Assembly: GCA_034506395.1 (NCBI GenBank)
Contig: JAPDPQ010000038.1
Coordinates: forward strand, 1-42,671
Direction: 5' to 3'
DNA length: 42,671 nucleotides
Origin: a candidate division KSB1 bacterium
GTDB lineage: Bacteria > Zhuqueibacterota > Zhuqueibacteria > Thermofontimicrobiales > Thermofontimicrobiaceae
Of the stretch, positions 18,015 to 27,048 are shown one piece after another (position 1 is the stretch's first letter; each line of letters starts with the position of its first letter). The notes under the pieces are model-generated. The model did no database searches. It was given only the letters and a program-made list of their open reading frames with translations, and was not told the origin of the DNA. Made by a program: the position numbers and the translations under genes.

Positions 18015-19559
18015 TCAGTTTATTATCAGTCTTTTCATCGCTGTCGCAACGCCACCGCTGACAAGATCGGTTGCCCAAATTTTCAATATGCATGAGCCAG
18101 GAGGAAATTTGGAAAAATCGAGCAACAGATAAATTTGCTGGAACTCCGCTTTACCTTCGGACTCAAAACTGCTGCCGATCTTTTGTTCGGATTTATCGCC
18201 TCTCACTAGATGACTGATAAACTGAGTGGCGACATCAAGGGGAGAACTAGATGGTTCTGAGACCGTCTGTAACTCATACTCAATCCGAAATCGGGTGATG
18301 CCTTGATCGCTTAGAGTTAAATTATAAAGCTCGAAATAAATGTAGCAGGGGGTGGTTCTTCGCAACACGTTCCATGCATATGGCACCACCAGAATGTTAT
18401 TGGGCTTGAGATAACGCTGTTGAGAGATGCCCTCGCGAATCTGGGTCGAGAGCTGAATATCGCTGATCGTCAGAGTGTCAGACCGAAAATCCTTGACCCT
18501 TAATTGACCGCGCAATATAGCCAATCGGTTGCTGGAATTGCTCTCTAATTTCAAAACGATATGATAAAAACCAGGTGGCAACTGTTCAATGTGCTGATTG
18601 AGATAAACGCGTTTTTCGATTTCCGCCGGCTGTTCGGCCACCACTTGAATATTTTCCTCTCGCTGCAAAATCTTTTCGAAATTCTGATCGAATACGACAA
18701 ACGATTTGTTCACCAAGCATTCCAACGGAAACTGCTGGCCTGGCTCAAATTTCAATTGTCGCAAAGGAAAGGAATAATAGCATTCCACACGGCTGAATTG
18801 TTCTTCGCCGCGAAAAGTGGCGCACTCCATCTGGGCGTCCAACCGCTGTTTCTTATAACTAAATTTGAAATCAACTGCAGGGGCTGTTTCCAAAGCCAAG
18901 TTCTTATCATTGCTAAGTTCTCGGCTAAGCTGGTAGAATTTTGACTCGCTTGATAACCCAGAATATTCATCTGCTATTGCACCGAACAGGTAATAGCGTT
19001 GATGCAATGAAGACCGTTCTCGATACAGATCAGCAGCATATCTGATTTTCAGATTCGATGGACCGCTGGTAATGGCGTCCAATAAGCTTGGCACTTCACG
19101 ATAGCCAAATCCCAGTTGATCGACAAAATCGATGAATAAATTGTATTGGTAATAGGCCCAGGTCTCATTATCGCGATAAGCTTTGCCGACCCCAGAGGAA
19201 ATGACTCGATCATCTGGCTCGCCATACTTCAAATAATATTTTCCCCGATCATCCAGAAAAAGCGGCCCCACAGAATTGGAGAAATGTCTTTGAGCATAAC
19301 GAAACCTATCGATAAATTGGAGATATATCTCATTCTCATCGGTTTCCGGAGTGGGGTCTAAAAGCTTCCAATACTTTTGTTCCCAATTAAGCTTCAATTC
19401 TGGGTCAAAGATTTGGTCATAGATCCGAACGAGTTCTTCTGACAAAATGCATCGAAACGCAGCCTGCCGTTGCGCCTCATTTTTGAACGAAACCTGCGCA
19501 AAGCTATGAGCGACCAGCCATACAAACATTACAAGGGAATAGGCAGAGTGAACTCTCAT
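18015..19559 (-). CDS. GWxTD-domain protein, secreted
   Basis: The 514-residue protein has a signal peptide (about 1-21). The N-terminal part matches the GWxTD domain layout: WKLLDPTP (64-71), FRYAQRHF (86-93), GKYYLKYGEPD (106-116), ETWAYYQY (132-139) and IDFVD (143-147). The GW.TD signature itself is degenerate here (GPLFLDD). The domain is common in Acidobacteriota, Calditrichota and similar phyla, and its function is not established. The C-terminal half (about 240-514) reads as beta-rich, without a recognised sorting domain. I chose the ATG at 19559 over an in-frame TTG six bases upstream; neither has a strong ribosome site. It is the last gene of the cassette B group, 156 bases after the PorV-like gene with a hairpin between. 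Confidence 0.75.
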   Translation of the reverse strand: MRVHSAYSLVMFVWLVAHSFAQVSFKNEAQRQAAFRCILSEELVRIYDQIFDPELKLNWEQKYWKLLDPTPETDENEIYLQFIDRFRYAQRHFSNSVGPLFLDDRGKYYLKYGEPDDRVISSGVGKAYRDNETWAYYQYNLFIDFVDQLGFGYREVPSLLDAITSGPSNLKIRYAADLYRERSSLHQRYYLFGAIADEYSGLSSESKFYQLSRELSNDKNLALETAPAVDFKFSYKKQRLDAQMECATFRGEEQFSRVECYYSFPLRQLKFEPGQQFPLECLVNKSFVVFDQNFEKILQREENIQVVAEQPAEIEKRVYLNQHIEQLPPGFYHIVLKLESNSSNRLAILRGQLRVKDFRSDTLTISDIQLSTQIREGISQQRYLKPNNILVVPYAWNVLRRTTPCYIYFELYNLTLSDQGITRFRIEYELQTVSEPSSSPLDVATQFISHLVRGDKSEQKIGSSFESEGKAEFQQIYLLLDFSKFPPGSCILKIWATDLVSGGVATAMKRLIIN

Positions 19560-19651
19560 ATTCAAGGGTCATCCATTTCGTCTATTCTGTTTCAATAAAT
19601 TTTCTGCGGGTTTGTTGAATTAGAATTGGAGTGCCTTTGTCCGTACATCAG

Positions 19652-19691
19652 GACGAGCGAGGTGGTTTACCATAAGACCACCACGCTCGTC
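19652..19691. terminator. Hairpin after the cassette B PorV-like gene
   Basis: A 15-base stem with one mismatch (19652-19666 and 19677-19691, outer part GACGAGCG/CGCTCGTC) closes a 10-base loop. It starts 25 bases after the PorV-like stop at 19716. No run of T follows on the minus strand, so it may slow 3' decay or end transcription with Rho rather than act as an intrinsic terminator. Confidence 0.5.
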
Positions 19692-19715
19692 TAATATTCA
19701 CAAATACTGGACGCG

Positions 19716-20774
19716 TTACAGGCCAAAAGTGAAAGAAAAACTATGAGCCTGGGTCAGTACCCCGAGATCTGTATAGGAATAATCGAATCGGATCTGCGAT
19801 GCCATCCCGGGGAGCTTCAGATTGACTCCTGCACCAAAAGCGAGCCGAAAATCATAGATCAGATCAAGTTCTTCAGCCTTAGTGAGTTTCAGTTCATCAA
19901 ATGACACAGAACGATAAATTACTCCAGCGCGCAAGAATAGCATATTGTTCCATCCGTACTCCGCGCCCAGCACGGCAAAGGGATTATTGTCGCGCGGATC
20001 ATTGAAATCGAAGTTGGTGGTCAGGCGATTAGCACCTCGCTGGATCAAATCCATGGAAAGTCCAAAACGGAACATCAGTGGTAAGGTCCAGCCCTCGGTC
20101 TCCAACCGCGCCTCTTTCTCAGGATTTCCCTCGATCACTTCGTCGATATCCGCTTTGGTCATTTGATCTGTGCCTTTTAGCGTTAACTTTCCACCGAAAT
20201 TCGTGATGCTCATGCCGATCTTCAGGCCGCGATAGCCAGTGTCGAATTGTGTCCCGGCATCAATGGCAAAGGTTCCAGCGGTGGAGAAGCTGATCGACTC
20301 ATGGACATATTTCGCCGAGACGCCAACAGAGAATCGATCCGTCAATTGTCGAGCATAACTGATTCCCAATGCCAGATCATTGGCGGTGAAATATGCGCCC
20401 GTGCCATCCGGTTCTGAAGGGGTGAGGGTTTTCATATCTCCCATGGATAGCGAGATGGCGCTGAAACCGATCGCACCAGCGCGGCCAAGCGGATAAACCA
20501 CACCGAGAAAGTTGTGACTAACATCCAGAATCCAATCTGTATAGCAAATTCCGACCTGCAACGTGCTGATTTGTGCGATGCCAGCAGGGTTCCAATAGAG
20601 CGCAGTATTGTCATTTACGCTGGCAATAAATGCACCGCCGAGCGCATTACCGCGCGCACCTACCCCAATTTTTAAGAAATTGGCTGCTGATGTGCCAGTG
20701 TTATCGTTCCCAGCAAATACCAGCGAAACGGATAACAGCACCGCTAATGTGATATATATGGTCTTTCGCTCCAT
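19716..20774 (-). CDS. PorV/PorQ-like outer-membrane beta-barrel (cassette B)
   Basis: With the start at 20774 the protein has 352 residues: a signal peptide (MERKTIYITLAVLLSVSLV...) and the family block GTSAANFLKIGVGARG, ALGGAFIAS and YWNPAGIAQ. It ends HSFSFTFGL. I chose this ATG because GGAGG lies seven bases upstream and a signal peptide begins there. The longer frame to 20849 would overlap the previous gene and add 25 polar residues before the signal peptide. The gap to the 945-residue gene is 37 bases, which supports one transcript. PorV-like proteins sit in the outer membrane and pass or hold exported proteins; a role as partner of the preceding secreted protein is inferred. Confidence 0.85.
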   Translation of the reverse strand: MERKTIYITLAVLLSVSLVFAGNDNTGTSAANFLKIGVGARGNALGGAFIASVNDNTALYWNPAGIAQISTLQVGICYTDWILDVSHNFLGVVYPLGRAGAIGFSAISLSMGDMKTLTPSEPDGTGAYFTANDLALGISYARQLTDRFSVGVSAKYVHESISFSTAGTFAIDAGTQFDTGYRGLKIGMSITNFGGKLTLKGTDQMTKADIDEVIEGNPEKEARLETEGWTLPLMFRFGLSMDLIQRGANRLTTNFDFNDPRDNNPFAVLGAEYGWNNMLFLRAGVIYRSVSFDELKLTKAEELDLIYDFRLAFGAGVNLKLPGMASQIRFDYSYTDLGVLTQAHSFSFTFGL

Positions 20775-20811
20775 GAATTTTCCTCCATTTGAAAAAGACC
20801 GAATAATTCGG

Positions 20812-23649
20812 CTATTTGATAATCGCGAATTTGCCGATTTTCTCCCCAATCCCTTCGGCTTTTACGCGGAAAAAGTAAACACCGAATGCCACTTCTTGTT
20901 CATTATAGCTCCAGAGGTTCCAAGCTTCAACGGCTGGGCCGCGATAGCCTTGGCTCCCCGGCTCATGGTGAAGAATTTGAACCAATTCGCCTGAAATAGT
21001 AAAAATTCGAATCTCACATTTCTCAGGCAGGTTGTGAAACTGCAATTCCTTAATCCACGGTACTGTCTCGTAAACCGATGTTACTACATACGGATTGGGG
21101 ATGACCGTAATTTGGTCGAGGTCCCGCTGGGTCGCACCAGAAGTGTTAGCCTTTTTGGTCCGTAGGATAAAAAGGTCGTTTTTGGTGACTGGTTTTAATG
21201 TAAATACCCGGGCAATATCTCCCATTTGAGGCGGAATATCCACCCATTTAGGATCAACAATGGTAGTTTTGACCCCATTGATCACCGTATCGATCATAAC
21301 TGGGTTTCGGGATAAGGTAATGGCCCAGGTCAATTTGCTCTGACCATCGATCCGTTCGCGCAATTGCAATACATCCCCGCTGGTCCAGGAATTTTTCATT
21401 TCGGGTGTAGTATCAGTTGGCGATTTGGTGAAATTCGCCACGTCCGCTTGCTGATTGAGCGTCACGTTCCAAATTTGAAATGGAAAAATCATGTTGGCTG
21501 GGAAGAAAGCAGTATCGCCGATGGCGTTGAACCGAACCTCATAATCATAAGGCAATGGATTGCCTGATGTAGCAATGATCTTCCAGTTGCATCGGCTGGT
21601 CTCATTCGTGGCGGTAAACCAACCAGAGCGCACAGCATCGAACGCCACTTTTTCCTCATCAATTATCATGAGCTTAATCCCGTCGAAGGTTGGAGTATCT
21701 TCCTCTCCATGGAGATTTGGGCAGTTGCTAATGACGGTTTGATTTCTGAGACTATCGAACACTGAGAATGTTTTTCGCACTGGACCCGCTGCCTCACTAA
21801 AGGTGATCGTGTACCGATTATCGATCACCAGATCCTCGGCCATGATCTCCCAGAGCAGATCCACCGTGGTTGTGCCTCGTTTTTCAGCGAACAGAGTGGG
21901 AGCTTGATATCCGGCTGGTTTTTTCTGGGGGATGACTGAAACAGTATTATCGCCGGGGAAATGGGCGACCGAAAGCCGTGAATTTTCCAAAGGAGGAACA
22001 GGCAAAATCCCCCATTGATCCTCATGATCATAAGCACAAACAGCATACCAATATTCTACCCCGTTCTTCAAATTGCGATCCACAAATTTGTGCAATAAGC
22101 CAGTGTCCTCGCCCAGGAAGAAATAGGGATCGAGCTGACTCACCCCTTTAATATTATTTTCAAGGTCGTATTGAGCGATCGGCACATAACCGACCAGTGC
22201 GCCAACCGAATTGGTGATCTTTTCGCCCCAGGTTCGTCCTCGATCTGTTGAACGATAGATCTTATAGCCTTCAAATGCGTTGTTGCCAGTAAATTCGTCC
22301 ACGGAGCTTTCGCTCGGATCTGGATCCCAAAATAGTGTCACTTGTCGATCTCCTGCGACTGCGCGCACATTTGGCTGGGTCGGCGCTTTAGCAGTTTTGT
22401 ATTTGAGATCATAAACAGTTTGGCATAGCGCGGTATTTGCCAACAAGTCAGCCTTGTTGATCCCGAAGATATTCGCAAAAGTGAACGTCACGGTCTGACC
22501 CGGGGCCAGATCGAACGGCCCTGAGGCCAAAATGGCTGCCACGTCAGGACCATAGGTGTTGGGCGTTTGCGTCCAATCTCCTGGATGGGGTGTCACATTG
22601 TGGATTTTCTCGATCCCCTGGGTCAACTCATTATAAATATCGGCCTGAGTTGGTAATGCATAAAAATCAGTATAGGTGGCAATTGCCAGCGTCGTTAATC
22701 CCAATTGTCTCCCATCTGGCCCCAGAGGTGTCTCCAACATCTTGAGCCCCTGCCAGGCAACCCCTTTCTCCACATATCCAGCCGCTTTATCATCGCCGTC
22801 CCAAATATATAAAAAATTTCCCAGCACTGGATCTTCATCCACTGAGATGAATTTCGCATAATCATCTTCCCACTCATTGTTGCCTTCTTCGGGGCAATCC
22901 ATTTCCGTATAAACTCCAACGTAGCAATCCTTGATGGTATCTTTTCCGGTATTGGTAATGAAATACTTGAATACAATAAAATCTTCTGCCAGAATGCTGG
23001 AAAATTGGATGCCACGGCCATAGCTTTTCACATGAAGCGGTGTCATCTGTTTGCTATCCTTATCATCATCCACTGCCATCCAGATGCCTTCCGCATCGCC
23101 AGCGACCTCGCCATCATCTTTAACACCAGGGAACCCGATCGAGCCGATCGGGCCGACATCGTTCGGCCAGACGGCTGCCCAGGAGTTGGGCTTATTGCTC
23201 ATCGCCAGTCCATTCTCTCCAATGCCAGAATCGTAACCTGGCAATGGTTCAAAGTGATTTTCATTGGCCTCTTGAAAAATGCCGAGCCCCCCATTGGATA
23301 CGCATTTCTGACCATTCAAAATGCCAGCCACGATCAAGGTTTGACACCATTGATAGGTAATGGAAGATCCAATTGGGTATTCAAACGTGAGCATCTCGCG
23401 ACTATAGCCCAATGTATTCGCATTATTAATTTCTAAGCCGATCTTTCCCACATCAAATCGCCCGTATTTTCGGTCATTGAAACCCGACGGTTTCGCCAGC
23501 TTGGCAGGAGGGCGATTTTCGTATTTTTGCTTCAGATATTTATAGTACTCCCACTTGGTCATTCCCTGTTTGGCTTGTGCAAACCCCTTTCCTAACCAGT
23601 TAGCCAACAAGGAGATCATGATCAACAGGAGAAATAGCTTTTTGACCAT
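20812..23649 (-). CDS. Large secreted protein with fibronectin III domain and PNPY-type C-terminal domain (cassette B)
   Basis: The 945-residue protein has a signal peptide (about 1-25). The shared module spans about 60-420: NKPNSWAAVWP (152-162), EDFIVFKYFITNTGKDTI (222-239), GLKMLETP (301-308), and ASGPFDLAPGQT (375-386) followed by NKADLLANTALCQTVYD. A fibronectin type III-like domain follows (about 425-560: FEGYKIYRSTDRGRTW, YWYAVCAYDHED). The C-terminal domain (845-945) has VIPNPY, LQFHNLPEKC and IRIFTISGE and ends GKFAIIK, matching the cassette A protein. Acidic DDDKD-type stretches could bind calcium. The ATG has GGAGGAG upstream and lies 38 bases after the receptor stop. No enzyme motif is seen; a surface role is inferred. 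Confidence 0.82.
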   Translation of the reverse strand: MVKKLFLLLIMISLLANWLGKGFAQAKQGMTKWEYYKYLKQKYENRPPAKLAKPSGFNDRKYGRFDVGKIGLEINNANTLGYSREMLTFEYPIGSSITYQWCQTLIVAGILNGQKCVSNGGLGIFQEANENHFEPLPGYDSGIGENGLAMSNKPNSWAAVWPNDVGPIGSIGFPGVKDDGEVAGDAEGIWMAVDDDKDSKQMTPLHVKSYGRGIQFSSILAEDFIVFKYFITNTGKDTIKDCYVGVYTEMDCPEEGNNEWEDDYAKFISVDEDPVLGNFLYIWDGDDKAAGYVEKGVAWQGLKMLETPLGPDGRQLGLTTLAIATYTDFYALPTQADIYNELTQGIEKIHNVTPHPGDWTQTPNTYGPDVAAILASGPFDLAPGQTVTFTFANIFGINKADLLANTALCQTVYDLKYKTAKAPTQPNVRAVAGDRQVTLFWDPDPSESSVDEFTGNNAFEGYKIYRSTDRGRTWGEKITNSVGALVGYVPIAQYDLENNIKGVSQLDPYFFLGEDTGLLHKFVDRNLKNGVEYWYAVCAYDHEDQWGILPVPPLENSRLSVAHFPGDNTVSVIPQKKPAGYQAPTLFAEKRGTTTVDLLWEIMAEDLVIDNRYTITFSEAAGPVRKTFSVFDSLRNQTVISNCPNLHGEEDTPTFDGIKLMIIDEEKVAFDAVRSGWFTATNETSRCNWKIIATSGNPLPYDYEVRFNAIGDTAFFPANMIFPFQIWNVTLNQQADVANFTKSPTDTTPEMKNSWTSGDVLQLRERIDGQSKLTWAITLSRNPVMIDTVINGVKTTIVDPKWVDIPPQMGDIARVFTLKPVTKNDLFILRTKKANTSGATQRDLDQITVIPNPYVVTSVYETVPWIKELQFHNLPEKCEIRIFTISGELVQILHHEPGSQGYRGPAVEAWNLWSYNEQEVAFGVYFFRVKAEGIGEKIGKFAIIK

Positions 23650-23687
23650 TTTCGTCTCCTCCTTAGAAATTCGGTTTGATCATTCGA

Positions 23688-26504
23688 TTAAAACCCAATG
23701 CTTGCGCCAATTTTGAAGGTCCGTGGCGGCCCCCAATAATAGGGTCGAGTGATCCAATCCACTGAATAATCCCAGTTGGCATTGACATCAGGCTTGCCCG
23801 TAGAGCCATAGACGAGGTAAACATTTTTCTTATTCAAAATATTTTCGAAGTCACCGTATAGCGTGAAATCGATCCCATGCCACTTAAAATCTTTCGTAGC
23901 GCGCAAATCGACTGTCATGGTCCATGGCTGGCGAGCGCTATAGGGCTCATCGATCCTTAAACCGCGGCTGCTGAGGGGTGTATAGGGTAAACCACTGCCA
24001 TAACTGCCAACGATATTCATGCCCCAATTCCCAGTTTTGCCAATATCGAGCACAAAATTGACTGTATGGGTCTGATCCCAGGGCATATTGATGGTCTTTT
24101 TGGGCGGATAAGTCTTGTTCACCGAAAAATTGTACCAGTCATTAAAACTGCTGGTCACATCTGCCGCGTTGCCCTCAGCCTTAGAAAGCGTATAATTAAT
24201 CTGACCACCGAAGTATCCAGAGAAACGCTTTTTCAACGTGACCTCGACGCCTTTGCTATTGGCGTAATCTTGATTGATGAACCGATGATATTGGACGGGA
24301 ACCGCCTGGTAGCGCCGAAATGTGGTATAGTCGTAGATATTTTTATAGTACAAAGTCACATCCAGGGCGATATTTTCGGTCAATTTCGTTTCAACACCGA
24401 TTTCATAGGCGATGGTCTTCTCTGGCTTAAGATTGGCATTGCCCAATTGGGTATAAATGCCATTGATCGACATATTGGGGAAGGGATAAAGCGGATCGTC
24501 CATGTTTTCAGTCAGGAACAAATAGGAGTATTGAGGGATCTGGTAGAAATGGCCATAAGCGAAATGGAGTACCGCCTTGTCCATGATGGGATGCGCAAAT
24601 CCCAGCCGTGGGCTCAGGTACAATTTTTTCTCTGCATCGGTCAGGTTCTTCCGTTCCTTGCCAGTGAGCGGATCAATGACCGTTTCAGCCGTCGGTTTGT
24701 GCGGATCGAAAATATACTTGGCTCGAGTATTCATATAGTCCAGCCGAAGCCCGGCATTGACCACAATCCCAAGATTTTCAAATTCCATTTTGTCCTGGAG
24801 GTAAGCCGAACCTTCGATGGGGCGATGATCGTACTTCTGAACATCGGGTATTGCCAAGTATGGGCCATAAACATAATGATATCGCAGATGCGTCTCCTTC
24901 AACTCAAAACCGAATTTGACTTGATGGACTTTGGTGACCTGACTGGTGAGATCGAACTTGGCAGAGGTGATGGTATTTCTTCGATCCTCCCAGGTAGCGC
25001 CTCCGCCTGATGTCCAAGTCGAATCCTCAGCATCCCAGAATACCGTGTCGAATTCATATTCCTGATCTGATGGCGAAATATTGGCCAATCCCGTGTACTG
25101 ATGAAACGTGGGATTAGGCGAACCATCTGGCAACAAGGAATCTGGATCCAAAATCTGCCAATTTCCTTTTTCATCTTTGCCGCTAAAAAAATCCTCAGCT
25201 TTGTACTTGTAGTAGGCACGATTGGTGAAAAACACTGAAGATCGAATGGTGTAGAATGTGCTGGGGCTGATCTGATGCGTGAGCGTGCCATTCAGTAACA
25301 AGTTCTCATCATAATTAGTGCCAGTATTCTGCGGCACATATTTATTGGTATGGCTATATTCTCGAAAACGCTTCTTTCCACCAACCGCTCCGATGATCAG
25401 TTTAATCGGATTAATTGGTCGCAATACCAATTTCGCATTACCCCGACGCTCTTTTACATAAGGCTGACCAGTCCAGCCCAAGTAGGTATCTGAATCGTAG
25501 GCATCGCTGGCGATAAAAAAAGTGTTCTTGCTACCCAAAAATGGAATGGGACCGCCTAGGTTCACCTCGGTTTGAAATTGATTGAAATCTGTTTCCCTTT
25601 TGGTTCTTTTCTCCCAAAATTTGGGATCGTAGAGGTTTTGTCCAGGGATGGTCTGGGGATTATATTCGCCAGTGACCAAATTCCCATCTTTATCGGTCCA
25701 GCGGCCATTCTCGTCGAGATACTTGTAGAGATATTTGTAGGTATGGGGATTGACAAATTTGTCGGTAAAGAATCGAATCCGTCCGCTGTAGTTGCTTCCC
25801 CCCTCTTTCGTTACGATATTCAACACGCCAGACATCGCTTCGCCGTATTCGGCATTGAATGTGCCAGTCAGCACCGCCATTTCGGAAATGCCGACGTTGG
25901 CGACATCACTGCCCATACCGCCGAACAACGGATCTTCCACATAGAAACCATCGATCATATACGAGAGTTCGTTGGTTCGGCCACCGCGGACATTGATGGT
26001 TCGGCTATCCCCAGGTCCACTTTCAACGAAACCCGGAGTGATCACCAGTACTTCTTTGAATGTAGAGACTGGCATTTTATCGATTTGTTCGCTGGTTGTC
26101 ACACTGGAAGAAGATGTCACATCTTTTTCGATCAACGGTCGTTCTGCGGTGACTTCGACGACCTCTCCGACCAGAACTGTCGGCTCAAGCGCAAAGTCGA
26201 TTTTGGTCGTTAGGTCAATGGTCACCTGCACATCGGTTTTGACCACTGATTTGTATCCCATCATCATCGCTTTGAGCCGATATTTGCCGGGCGGGATATT
26301 GATGATGAAATAATAGCCGCTTTGATCTGCTGCTGCCCCCATGGTAGTTCCCTCAATCATGACACTAGCGCCAGCAAGGGCGACCCCAGTTTGGCTGTCT
26401 TTAACTACGCCAGCGATCTTCCCGGTCGTCCCACTATGTGCCAGCGCGACGATCAGGGAGAGGGAAATCGGCAACCAGATCACGAAATTGACAAGCTTGC
26501 GCAT
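23688..26504 (-). CDS. TonB-dependent outer-membrane receptor with N-terminal carboxypeptidase-regulatory-like domain (cassette B)
   Basis: From the ATG at 26504 (GGAGGT nine bases upstream, directly before a signal peptide) the product has 938 residues; a longer frame to 26561 adds 19 residues before the signal peptide and is unlikely. Order: signal peptide (about 1-23), carboxypeptidase-regulatory-like domain (about 26-106; GVVKDSQTGVALAGASV), AERPLIEKD linker (120-128), plug (about 130-240; NVRGGRTNEL, IDGFYVEDP, GTFNAEYGEAMSG), then the barrel to a C-terminal FKIGASIGF. It should import a substrate with TonB energy. It heads cassette B, with 38 bases to the next gene. It is closer in sequence and size to the cassette C receptor (938 and 959 residues) than to that of cassette A. 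Confidence 0.92.
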   Translation of the reverse strand: MRKLVNFVIWLPISLSLIVALAHSGTTGKIAGVVKDSQTGVALAGASVMIEGTTMGAAADQSGYYFIINIPPGKYRLKAMMMGYKSVVKTDVQVTIDLTTKIDFALEPTVLVGEVVEVTAERPLIEKDVTSSSSVTTSEQIDKMPVSTFKEVLVITPGFVESGPGDSRTINVRGGRTNELSYMIDGFYVEDPLFGGMGSDVANVGISEMAVLTGTFNAEYGEAMSGVLNIVTKEGGSNYSGRIRFFTDKFVNPHTYKYLYKYLDENGRWTDKDGNLVTGEYNPQTIPGQNLYDPKFWEKRTKRETDFNQFQTEVNLGGPIPFLGSKNTFFIASDAYDSDTYLGWTGQPYVKERRGNAKLVLRPINPIKLIIGAVGGKKRFREYSHTNKYVPQNTGTNYDENLLLNGTLTHQISPSTFYTIRSSVFFTNRAYYKYKAEDFFSGKDEKGNWQILDPDSLLPDGSPNPTFHQYTGLANISPSDQEYEFDTVFWDAEDSTWTSGGGATWEDRRNTITSAKFDLTSQVTKVHQVKFGFELKETHLRYHYVYGPYLAIPDVQKYDHRPIEGSAYLQDKMEFENLGIVVNAGLRLDYMNTRAKYIFDPHKPTAETVIDPLTGKERKNLTDAEKKLYLSPRLGFAHPIMDKAVLHFAYGHFYQIPQYSYLFLTENMDDPLYPFPNMSINGIYTQLGNANLKPEKTIAYEIGVETKLTENIALDVTLYYKNIYDYTTFRRYQAVPVQYHRFINQDYANSKGVEVTLKKRFSGYFGGQINYTLSKAEGNAADVTSSFNDWYNFSVNKTYPPKKTINMPWDQTHTVNFVLDIGKTGNWGMNIVGSYGSGLPYTPLSSRGLRIDEPYSARQPWTMTVDLRATKDFKWHGIDFTLYGDFENILNKKNVYLVYGSTGKPDVNANWDYSVDWITRPYYWGPPRTFKIGASIGF

Positions 26505-27048
26505 GGCTTTCACCTCCAATTTTGTGATTTTCTCCTGCCGCATCACTGATGAACCCAACACTTGAAATTTTGGGCAACCTTTCTTGCTTTTCAGAAATGG
26601 TCGACCAGTACTACCGAATGAAATGAACTTGTAGGAGATTCTTTCCTTCAGGTTTTAAATTGAACTTCTTAGGAAGATGACAATCTTTATCGTCTGACAA
26701 TTGCCACCTGGCAAGACCCATCACATCTTGGTATCGCTACTTCCTCGGGGCTCAACTCGACCATCAAATTGCCAGCGATCAGTGAATTATCTTGCCACAA
26801 GCAGATGAATTTTCGATCGAAAGATGATAAATCTGCGCCATAAAAAATATGACCGAGGATATGCACGTGTCGTGCAGTGCACCTCCTCGGTCGTTCACAT
26901 TTTTTGATCGCAAAGAGCAATTATCAATAGATCGGATCAAGCAGCTTCATCGCAGGTAAAAACAATAGACATTTATTAGAAACGGCGAAAAACCTGCTCA
27001 TGCTCCGACCAATTTTCCCGTGCGACCAGGCAAAGCGATAAGAGTAAA
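26505..27048. other. Intergenic region with terminator and possible cassette B promoter
   Basis: This 544-base gap lies between the FG-GAP/YCF48 gene and the cassette B receptor. A strong hairpin with a T-run (26843-26893) is listed separately. A weak promoter candidate on the minus strand is TTGTCA (26683-26678), 18 bases, TTTAAA (26659-26654), about 150 bases upstream of the receptor start. A 77-codon frame at 26687-26920 crosses the terminator hairpin and has no recognisable content, so I do not call it. Nothing else is evident. Confidence 0.55.
26843..26893 (-). terminator. Rho-independent terminator after the cassette C group
   Basis: Outer arms GACCGAGGA and TCCTCGGTC (26852-26860 and 26885-26893) pair over 9 bases; an inner TGCAC/GTGCA stem (26863-26867, 26873-26877) closes a 5-base loop. 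Reading on the minus strand, the hairpin is followed by ATA and then six T (26848-26843). It lies about 155 bases downstream of the stop at 27049 and would end transcripts of cassette C before cassette B starts. Confidence 0.75.

Noticed and set aside
20775..20849. Extended N-terminus of the cassette B PorV-like protein
   Set aside because: The extra 25 residues are polar, precede a normal signal peptide and overlap the previous gene, while GGAGG precedes the internal ATG at 20774.
24066..25010. 314-codon plus-strand frame
   Set aside because: Antisense to the cassette B receptor barrel, whose coding sequence is clear; composition reads like a shadow frame.
26687..26920. 77-codon minus-strand frame in the gap before cassette B
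   Set aside because: It spans the terminator hairpin and T-run, and shows no recognisable family or good ribosome site.
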